A DNA stretch of 15,172 nucleotides from contig CADWAF010000001.1 in assembly GCA_902984215.1 (NCBI GenBank), positions 1 through 15,172 on the forward strand, written 5' to 3'. Below the pieces are notes generated by a model, which was not told the DNA's origin, made no database searches, and worked only from the letters and a program-made list of their open reading frames with translations. Positions 9,051 to 15,172 of this stretch are shown piece after piece. The DNA comes from Willaertia magna (Eukaryota; Heterolobosea; Eutetramitea; Acrasida; Naegleriidae). Position 1 is the first letter of the stretch; each line of letters starts with the position of its first letter. The position numbers and the translations under genes are program-made.

Positions 9051-10580
9051 TTATTTCTGTTTAACTTTCTTTAATGGTGGTTGTTCTTTATCTTCTATTT
9101 TATCAAATGAAGAAATTAAAACATCAAAATCATTTTCACTCAAAACATTATCTTTGCAATCCTTAGCACATAAACGAGGTACATCACTTGATTTAAATAT
9201 AATATCTAAAAGAGAAGGTAATTTCTTTCCTTCTTCTCTATGTTCTAAAAGTGTAAATAAAAAGTGTTCAATTAAATCTTTCTTTGCAACTCCTTTTTCA
9301 ATTTCAACATCATCCATATTTTCTAAAATAGTTCTAATTTCTTTAACATTTAATTTCTTTAATAATTGTTCATATAATGAATTGGTCAATTCTGTTTGAG
9401 ATAAATTAAATTTTTCAAATCTTGAACTATCACTTTTCTTTTCATTTACAAACTGTTCATAATTCTTTAAGAAACACCATTCACACAAATCATAATCATC
9501 TTCTAATGTATCTCTATATCTAATACCTCTAATCTTATCTTTACATAAATCACAAGTATAAGTGTCAAAATTCTCACCATCTACTTCAACTAAAGTATGA
9601 CTATCATCATGATTAATAGGTTCTTCTTTATTCATTGTTATTAACGAAAGATATTTATTATTCTTTTCTTCTTCTTTTAAATTATTCATCTTTTGTTGCA
9701 TTAAATAATGTTCACAACATATTCCACATAAATCATATCCACAATCTAAACAATGATATCTTATTTGTAAAATACCATCTCCACAATGATCACAAACATA
9801 ATTTGCTTCTTGTTCTTCATCACTATCTTCATCACTATCTTCAAAATTAATTTTACTTTCTTTCTGTTTAATTAATCTATTACCAAAGAATAGATTAACT
9901 AATTCACTTCTACTTAAACCCCAATTATTAGGTATTTGATATAAATGATCAATATCTTTTTTAATTTCTTGTTTATCTAAACAATCAAAATGATAAGTAT
10001 CATGATTTTCATTATTTCTAAATATAGTATCATCTCTTTCAAATTTATCGTCACATGCAGCACAACGATAATAATAAAATTCATAATCAAAATCTGAATA
10101 AATTTTAGTGTATGGGTGCATTGAATAATATTTTCTTGTAAAATTTATCAATTTTGTTTTATATTCACTAATAAATCTATCTTTAACTATTGGTTCAAAT
10201 TCATCATTATACAATTTATATTTATTAACATTTTCAATTTCTTTGTCATTCTTTCCTTCACATAATTGTTTTACGTTAGATTCATATAAATTCTTCCATA
10301 AATAATCACATGATGCAAATGAGTGAAAAAGTTTACAAACTGGTTCAATAGATTGTGCTAAATCATATTCATCTAAAAAAGATAGGATATTCAAAAAGAT
10401 AATATTATAACCGCCACTACCATCTTGAATTTGTTCTTGACTTTGATCTTTAAATAAAACTAATTCATCATTGTTGTTATCACCACTACCGGTTACTACT
10501 TGCTCTTTACTATTGTCAATAACTGGTTCTGCAAAAAATTTTAAAAAATAGTGAAATGGTCTAATTCTCTTATTTTTCAT
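9051..10580 (-). CDS. F-box protein with ZZ-type zinc fingers
   Basis: This intact 509-residue protein is probably the substrate-receptor part of an SCF-type ubiquitin ligase. Residues about 56-103 form an F-box (ILSFLDEYDLAQSIEPVCKL...LWKNLYE), which binds Skp1. A Cys/His cluster follows (C173-x2-C176 ... H197-x2-C200). Next is a ZZ finger (C263-x2-C266, C277-x2-C280, C285-x2-C288), and a second at C343-x2-C346 ... C366-x2-C369 that lacks the middle Cys pair. An acidic stretch (248-257) precedes the fingers. The C-terminal part (about 394-447) looks like a small SAP-like helical region, and the end is basic (KKVKQK), possibly a nuclear signal. ATG 10580 sits directly behind 14 A. All Gln codons, about 20, are CAA/CAG and the stop is TAA, which is standard code. 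No intron is seen. The substrate is unknown. Confidence 0.8.
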   Translation of the reverse strand: MKNKRIRPFHYFLKFFAEPVIDNSKEQVVTGSGDNNNDELVLFKDQSQEQIQDGSGGYNIIFLNILSFLDEYDLAQSIEPVCKLFHSFASCDYLWKNLYESNVKQLCEGKNDKEIENVNKYKLYNDEFEPIVKDRFISEYKTKLINFTRKYYSMHPYTKIYSDFDYEFYYYRCAACDDKFERDDTIFRNNENHDTYHFDCLDKQEIKKDIDHLYQIPNNWGLSRSELVNLFFGNRLIKQKESKINFEDSDEDSDEEQEANYVCDHCGDGILQIRYHCLDCGYDLCGICCEHYLMQQKMNNLKEEEKNNKYLSLITMNKEEPINHDDSHTLVEVDGENFDTYTCDLCKDKIRGIRYRDTLEDDYDLCEWCFLKNYEQFVNEKKSDSSRFEKFNLSQTELTNSLYEQLLKKLNVKEIRTILENMDDVEIEKGVAKKDLIEHFLFTLLEHREEGKKLPSLLDIIFKSSDVPRLCAKDCKDNVLSENDFDVLISSFDKIEDKEQPPLKKVKQK

Positions 10581-10728
10581 TTTTTTTTTTTTTTAAGAAG
10601 AAAGTTTTTATTTTTTGGGGTAGTTGTTTGTTGTGAATTTTTAAAATTTGGAAAATACAGTTAGCGTTGTAAATCCACAAAAGATTTTTTGTAAATAATG
10701 TTTTGAATAGTTTCTTTTCAATTGCTTT
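10581..10728. promoter_or_regulatory. Intergenic promoter region of the F-box gene
   Basis: These 148 bp separate two genes transcribed leftward. They must hold the end of the RCC1-repeat gene and the promoter of the F-box gene. A run of 14 T (14 A on the coding strand) abuts the start codon. No defined promoter box is recognisable. Confidence 0.35.
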
Positions 10729-11964
10729 TTAAATCGTTTTTACAATAACATCTGATAGCTTTTCATTTTGACAACTTTTTAACATCTTCATCTTTATATC
10801 TTCTTCCTTTTCAACAACACTATTCATTTCATAATCACTTTCAACAATAAATGTTTTATCAAACATTAATAAAACTTCAACAAACTTTCTTTTTGAATTA
10901 AAATAATCTAATTTAGTAAATTCATCTAAATAAACTAAACCTCCATATTCATCTCTCTTTTTACAATTATCACTTCCAATTCCAAGTTGTCCTTCATTAT
11001 TATTTCCACATCCATATAACTCATTATCGTTACACAAAATTATAGTATGTTCACCAAATATTTTAAATAATTTCCTTACGTTTTGTATTCCTTCAATTTT
11101 TGTAATTCTTTTTATAGAGTTAGGGTTTCGTTGTAAACCTAATTGACCATAATGATTATATCCAACACTGTAAAGTTGTTGATTATTATTGTAATCGATA
11201 AAGAAAATAAAATGTTCAGAAGAAGTAATTTCTTTCACTTTAAATGGTAATTCAATTTTTGTAAAATTATAAATTTTTTCTTCACTAAAAATAACAGAAG
11301 AAAAATTTAAAGACAACTCATATAAACTTCCAGTAAAGTAAACATCTCCAAATTTATCTAATAAAATACTATAATTATAACAAGTTCTAATATCTTTTAT
11401 TTTTAAATTTAGATTTTCAACTTTTGTAAATTCACAAACTTTATTAAAATGTCCCATTCCAAGTTGACCACTAGCATTACTTCCAATTCCATATAAATTA
11501 TTATTTTCTGTAATTAAAAACATGAAACGAAAATATCCACATCTAATAAAGGAAATATTTTCCTTAATGGAATGTTCAATTTTTGTAAATTCTTGAATTT
11601 TTTCTGGAAGATTTGATAAATTATAAAAATTTCTTCCAGTTGCATAAATTTCATTATTGTCATTTAAAATTATTGTAAAATAATCTGCACATTCTAAATA
11701 TTTAATATTTCCAAAATATTTATTTATTTTTGTAAATTCTTTAATAAATTTTATTTCTTCAGGTAATCCTAATTGATTACAAAAATTATCTCCATAAACA
11801 TAAATTTCATTATCTTTTGTAATTAAAATAATGTGATGTAAACCATTTTTAATAAATTTAATTTTTTTATTATTTTCAGGCAATTTAAATTTATCTAAAG
11901 AAACTTCTATTCCTAAATCTTCAAAATCTCTATTCACACGGAACACATCAAAAGTAGTTGTCAT
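10729..11964 (-). CDS. RCC1-repeat beta-propeller protein with truncated BTB start
   Basis: This intronless 411-residue protein is built from RCC1-type repeats, which fold into a seven-bladed propeller and serve in scaffolding or as exchange factors. Signature turns are visible at about residues 54-66 (YVYGDNFCNQLGL), 107-119 (degenerate), 158-170 (YGIGSNASGQLGM), 208-220 (degenerate), 265-277 (YSVGYNHYGQLGL) and 317-329 (YGCGNNNEGQLGI). Many blades carry EFTKIE-like linkers. The end reads KLSDVIVKTI, which looks like the first strand of a BTB domain cut off by TAA at 10729. RCC1-BTB fusions normally continue for another 100 residues or more, and nothing BTB-like follows in any obvious splice arrangement. 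ATG 11964 follows an A-rich run. The gene is head-to-head with a related RCC1 gene starting at 12074. All Gln codons are CAA/CAG. Confidence 0.8.
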   Translation of the reverse strand: MTTTFDVFRVNRDFEDLGIEVSLDKFKLPENNKKIKFIKNGLHHIILITKDNEIYVYGDNFCNQLGLPEEIKFIKEFTKINKYFGNIKYLECADYFTIILNDNNEIYATGRNFYNLSNLPEKIQEFTKIEHSIKENISFIRCGYFRFMFLITENNNLYGIGSNASGQLGMGHFNKVCEFTKVENLNLKIKDIRTCYNYSILLDKFGDVYFTGSLYELSLNFSSVIFSEEKIYNFTKIELPFKVKEITSSEHFIFFIDYNNNQQLYSVGYNHYGQLGLQRNPNSIKRITKIEGIQNVRKLFKIFGEHTIILCNDNELYGCGNNNEGQLGIGSDNCKKRDEYGGLVYLDEFTKLDYFNSKRKFVEVLLMFDKTFIVESDYEMNSVVEKEEDIKMKMLKSCQNEKLSDVIVKTI

Positions 11965-12073
11965 ATTTTTTTTTGTTTAACCTTTCAAATATTACAACAA
12001 CAAAAGAAGAAGAACTTTCTAGCAAGCCTAGACTCCGATTGTATTTAACATCTTAAATAACTTTTAAAAAAAA
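11965..12073. promoter_or_regulatory. Bidirectional promoter between two RCC1-like genes
   Basis: Only 109 bp separate the start codons of two divergent RCC1-family genes, so both promoters must share this segment. Both ATGs are preceded by A runs. The centre (about 12010-12045) is less AT-rich than the rest. No known motif is identified. Confidence 0.5.
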
Positions 12074-13393
12074 ATGTTTAAAAACCAAACAATTTATAAA
12101 CCATTCTTTCAATATCCATTTCAATCCAAATCGCTAGCCGTTGCTTTTAAGTATGTTGTAAATATTTATTAAATTTAACACCATTATTTTAAATAATAAC
12201 AACAATACAGTTCCAACTCTAATGACTTTGAAATTATAAATAACACTTTTAATTTTATTGACCTTTTATTTAAAGATAATTTAATAGATGATTTTCTTTA
12301 TTTTAATCAAATAATTTCTTTACATTGTAATATACATTCTATTTTATTTATTTATGAAAGTTTAAAAGAAAAAATTGTAAAGGGATTTATTTTGGAAAAT
12401 AATATTTGTAAACCATTTTTATTACCAAAAGAGTTTATAAAAAGAAATGATATTAAATTCTTTTATTTTAGTTATGATTATAAACAACATGTTTATTTTT
12501 TACAATTAAGAAAAACAAATGAGATTTTTGTAAAGGGAAGTAATTTTTGTAATATTTTGGGACTTTTTAATGAAGGAAGAGTTATTGATGATTGGACTGT
12601 AATTACAGATAAAAGATTACAAAATATAATAGATATTAAAACTAATTATTATAATACTTTATTCTTTAAAGAAGGTAATTAACTATTTTATTTTATATTT
12701 AATACAATAAATATAACAAGATGGTAAAATAATGTTATGTGGAAGAGATACAAAAGGAGAATTATACGAATTAACTTTACAAAATGGTGAAGAAATTACA
12801 AAAGTTGATTTAACAATGGATGGAATTATAATTCTAACTAAATTAGGAAATGTATATTTTCTTTCTGAAACTTCTTTTGAATCACAATATATCACTAATC
12901 ATTTAATCAAAATTAATAACCATTTACATGCTAAACAATTACAATTTAAAAATGTAATAAATTTATTTGCTTTAGATATTGGAATTATTTTATTAATAAA
13001 TAATACTGTAAATTTTGTTTGTTTTGTAAAAGATGAATTGGAAGATAGAAAGATTTTATTAAATGATATTGAAATGATATTTCCTTTTTATAATGAATGT
13101 TATTTAGTTACAAAAAGTAAGTTTATTATTTTTGTAAAGTATTTTGTAAAATATATTTTTGTAAAGAAAATGAAGTGATAACATTGGTTGAAAAGAATAG
13201 TGGACTTTATTTTTGTTTACAATCAGAAGAAATTAAAAAAGAAACAAATCAAATGTCAATTAGAAATATTTTACAATTTAAAGAAAAAATATTAATTTTT
13301 TATGAAACAAAAAATTTAATTCATTCAAACTTTTTTTATCCATTTATAGAATGTAAAATATTTCAAGATTTAGATATCATTGTAAATAATTAA
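12074..13393 (+). CDS. RCC1-like repeat protein, four exons
   Basis: Exons 12074-12150, 12211-12674, 12721-13116 and 13167-13393 join into a 387-residue protein ending in TAA. The joins keep frame and restore expected RCC1 text: the second intron falls inside FFKEDGKIMLCGRDTKGEL, and the third gives LVTKKNEVITL. RCC1-like turns are seen at about residues 131-145 (IFVKGSNFCNILGLF) and 184-196, with weaker blades after that. The N-terminal 80 residues are unlike RCC1 (FNFIDLLFKDNLIDDF). It is probably a divergent paralogue of the neighbouring gene at 10729-11964, without a BTB domain. The start ATG lies behind eight A. All Gln codons are CAA. The first exon (25 codons) is the least certain part. 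Confidence 0.75.
12151..12210 (+). other. Intron 1 of the RCC1-like gene
   Basis: A 60-bp intron with GTATGT donor and ACAG acceptor. Removing it joins AA to T (Asn) and bypasses in-frame TAA codons in the intron. Confidence 0.7.
12675..12720 (+). other. Intron 2 of the RCC1-like gene
   Basis: A 46-bp intron with GTAATT donor and CAAG acceptor. Splicing forms an Asp codon and restores KEDGKIMLCG, typical of an RCC1 blade. Confidence 0.8.
13117..13166 (+). other. Intron 3 of the RCC1-like gene
   Basis: A 50-bp intron with a full GTAAGT donor and AAAG acceptor. Splicing gives LVTKKNEVITLVEK in frame. Confidence 0.8.
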
Positions 13394-13668
13394 ATATTTT
13401 TCTCTTCTTCTTCTTTATTCTTTGCTCTATATTGTTTAACAGCATCATAAACTAATTTATGTAAATTAAGATCTTTAAAATGTCCTGTCACATCATTAAA
13501 GTTATTGACACTAGCTTTCACATGTCCCGATTTTGAAATTTTTAAATTAAAATTTACGTAAATTTCATTTTCTCCTTCTTTTATGATCATATCTTCTTCT
13601 TCCATTTCAATATTATTTGTTAATAATAATGCATATAATACATTATCACACTCAATGGTATAAGACAT
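13390..13668 (-). CDS. Small conserved-looking protein of unknown function
   Basis: The 92-residue protein is not recognised. It is acidic in the first half (EMEEEDM, EGENE), has a likely beta segment (EIYVNFNLKISKSGHVKASV), an amphipathic helix (LHKLVYDAVKQYRA) and a charged KNKEEEEK tail. I chose the ATG at 13668 because seven A stand directly before it, as at neighbouring genes. An in-frame ATG at 13716 would add 16 residues. Its TAA stop (13390-13392) overlaps the stop of the convergent RCC1-like gene (13391-13393), so the two 3' untranslated regions must overlap. No membrane segment or signal peptide is seen. Confidence 0.65.
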   Translation of the reverse strand: MSYTIECDNVLYALLLTNNIEMEEEDMIIKEGENEIYVNFNLKISKSGHVKASVNNFNDVTGHFKDLNLHKLVYDAVKQYRAKNKEEEEKNI

Positions 13669-13800
13669 TTTTTTTGAATTTTTTGATAGGTCAAAAATGG
13701 CTACAAAAAATGACATTTCTTGGAAAAAAGGAGAATTGTTAAAATGTTTTACTGTTGCGTTTTTTAATTAAATTACAACGATATTAATAAAAAAAATACA
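13669..13800. promoter_or_regulatory. Shared upstream region of the small protein and the hydrolase
   Basis: The divergent starts at 13668 and 13801 are 132 bp apart, so both promoters lie here. A-rich runs precede both start codons. No specific motif is recognised. Confidence 0.4.
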
Positions 13801-14857
13801 ATGAAAGAAGAAATTACCATTCTTTCAAGAATTGATAACTTTTCAATAAGTGGTTATTTGTTTTATAAAGAAGATGAATCAAAAGAACAAACAACAAATA
13901 TCAATAAAATTATATTTGTAATTATCAATACTGCTACAGGTGTTTTACAACAGTATTACCATACATTCGCAGAATACATAATTAATGATAATAATGAAAC
14001 TAACAATAAAATATTTGTCATCACTTATGACTATAGAGGAATTGGCAAATCTAAACCTCAATCAACAAAAAATGGTTCTGACTTGAAAGGATTAAACTAT
14101 AACATTACTGATTGGGGAACTAAGGATTTTATTGGCGTAATTGATTTTGTAAAGAATTATCATGAAATGAATTACAACAACATTCCATTAGAAACTGTTG
14201 TTTTAGGACATTCAGTTGGTGGACATATTTTATGTATGACACCTGGAGTGATTTCTAAACAAATTAATAGAGTAATTTTATTTTCTTGTTTTAATGCTTA
14301 TTTTGGATATTTTAATCATTATTTAAGATCCTGGGATAATTTTAAATCATATTGTGCACAACAAACTTTTTTTAAAACCATTCCCTTATTAACACCAATT
14401 TATGGTTATTTTCCTTCTAAAAAGGTAAGTGTCAGAAATTTATTTTTGTTATTAAACTGTGTTTTTTATTAAGGTATTTAATTCTATGGAAGATTTACCT
14501 TCAAACGTAGCAAAACAATGGAACTATTTTACTAAACATCCAGAATATGTTGTTGACGATAAAGGAAAGGCAATTTTACCTAAAGGATTTGAAAATACAG
14601 ATTTTCTTGCATTAGCTTTTGAAGATGACCCATTTACAAATAAAAATTCAATTCAAAAGATGAATGAAAAGTTTATAAATCGTACAAAATCATTTCATTG
14701 TGTCACAATTCAAAAAAGTGATAATGTAGAAATTGGACATGTTGGATTTTTTAAAAAGAGTGTTAGAGATAAAACTAATTTATGGAAAGAAGTTAAAGAT
14801 TATATTATTAATGGTAATTTAATTTCTATTACTCCTTTTAAATCTTCTAAATTGTAA
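13801..14857 (+). CDS. Alpha/beta hydrolase, COG4757-like, two exons
   Basis: Exons 13801-14424 and 14474-14857 encode 335 residues ending in TAA. The protein is a serine hydrolase of the alpha/beta fold. It shows DYRGIGKSKP (77-86), TDWGTKDF, the nucleophile elbow GHSVGG with Ser138, GYFPSKK (202-208), EDLPSNVAKQW (214-224), FEDDPF with the acid Asp259 or Asp260, and IGHVGFF with the catalytic His297. This order of motifs is what I recall for the bacterial COG4757 group of predicted hydrolases; the substrate is unknown. The intron falls after Lys208, within the segment that joins GYFPSKK to VFNSMEDLP. No signal peptide is seen, so it is probably cytosolic. All Gln codons are CAA/CAG. The resemblance to bacterial proteins raises the possibility of an old transfer followed by intron gain. 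Confidence 0.85.
14425..14473 (+). other. Intron of the hydrolase gene
   Basis: A 49-bp intron with GTAAGT donor and TTAAG acceptor. Splicing between Lys208 and Val209 gives PSKKVFNSMEDLP and removes an in-frame TAA. Confidence 0.85.
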
Positions 14858-14898
14858 ATTATTTGTAAACTAATTTTTAGTGTGTAAATATGATTTTA

Positions 14899-15172
14899 TT
14901 AATATTCTTGAACTGTCTTTGATTTAGCTTCAATAATGTCCTTTGTAATTTCTTGTAAAGATTTTTCTTCTTTTGAAATTAATCTTTTTAATTCTAAAAT
15001 ATCATTAAAATTATAAAATCCTTCAAAAAGCCATTCCTCTCCAATTATTAAATATCTTAATTGTTTCATATTTAATAAGAATTTACCTTTTACTAAACAA
15101 GGACAGTTTTGCATTTGTAATTTTTCAATATTAATTAAATCTTCTAAATATTCTTCTTTAATAAATGTTTTA
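14899..15172 (-). CDS. C-terminal end of a probable leucine-rich-repeat protein, cut by the window
   Basis: The minus-strand frame is open from the right edge of the window to TAA at 14899, giving the last 90 or so residues. The visible start reads YLEDLINIEKLQMQNC, then LLNMKQLRYLIIGEEW, with leucine spacing like LRR units. A charged helical tail follows (ELKRLISKEEKSLQEITKD). The N-terminal part lies outside the window, so the family call is tentative. It converges on the hydrolase gene, with 41 bp between the stops. Confidence 0.55.
   Translation of the reverse strand, partial: KTFIKEEYLEDLINIEKLQMQNCPCLVKGKFLLNMKQLRYLIIGEEWLFEGFYNFNDILELKRLISKEEKSLQEITKDIIEAKSKTVQEY

Noticed and set aside
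9046..9399. Plus-strand frame opposite the F-box gene end
   Set aside because: Shadow of the well-supported minus-strand gene, with no family resemblance; the same applies to 9635-9850.
10600..10735. BTB domain continuing past the RCC1 gene stop through read-through or a hidden intron
   Set aside because: Translation of the next 130 bases in the same frame is not BTB-like, and no plausible short intron restores one.
12683..12895. Minus-strand frame opposite the RCC1-like gene
   Set aside because: Lies antisense to intron 2 and exon 3 of a gene with good splice and domain support.
1..15172. tRNA, rRNA or CRISPR features
   Set aside because: No cloverleaf-like, rRNA-like or regularly spaced repeat structure was seen on either strand.

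Overview
This window looks like nuclear DNA of a very AT-rich unicellular eukaryote. The right-hand genes are interrupted by GT-AG introns of 46-60 bp, start codons sit behind runs of A, and the gene set (RCC1-repeat paralogues, F-box/ZZ zinc finger, leucine-rich repeats) resembles free-living amoeboflagellates. A heterolobosean of the Naegleria/Willaertia type is my best guess, with low confidence, since no rRNA or other phylogenetic marker is present.

The window has two unlike halves. Positions 1 to about 8.6 kb look like one mobile element. It holds three long eroded reading frames and is flanked by clusters of a 12-bp palindrome, TATAAATTTATA (five copies in the first 600 bp, one exact and one imperfect near 8.45-8.55 kb). 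The leftward frame (about 3359 to 1142) matches by eye the layout of Tnp2-type transposases of CACTA/EnSpm elements. The two rightward frames (about 3712-5949 and 6126-8011) encode lysine/asparagine-rich proteins I do not recognise. All three contain many in-frame TAA/TAG codons at glutamine-like places, essentially no in-frame TGA, and single-base frameshifts mostly in A or T runs. Either the block was written in a UAA/UAG=Gln, UGA=stop code, or C-to-T decay turned CAA/CAG into stops. Features inside the block support each reading, and I cannot settle it. A chimeric contig joined in the non-coding stretch 8.6-9.05 kb is also possible.

Positions 9051-15172 are compact host DNA using the standard code, and every gene whose end is visible ends in TAA. 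In order they are: an F-box/zinc-finger protein (minus); an RCC1-repeat protein with a stub where a BTB domain would begin (minus); a divergent RCC1-like paralogue in four exons (plus); a small unknown protein (minus) whose stop overlaps that gene's stop; a two-exon alpha/beta hydrolase resembling the COG4757 group (plus); and the C-terminal end of a possible leucine-rich-repeat protein (minus) running off the window. The F-box, ZZ and RCC1 proteins are plausible ubiquitin-pathway or scaffold factors; nothing ties them into one operon-like pathway.

The most interesting point is the contrast in stop-codon usage between the two halves. Reconstructed frames were derived by hand, so their exact joins are approximate.
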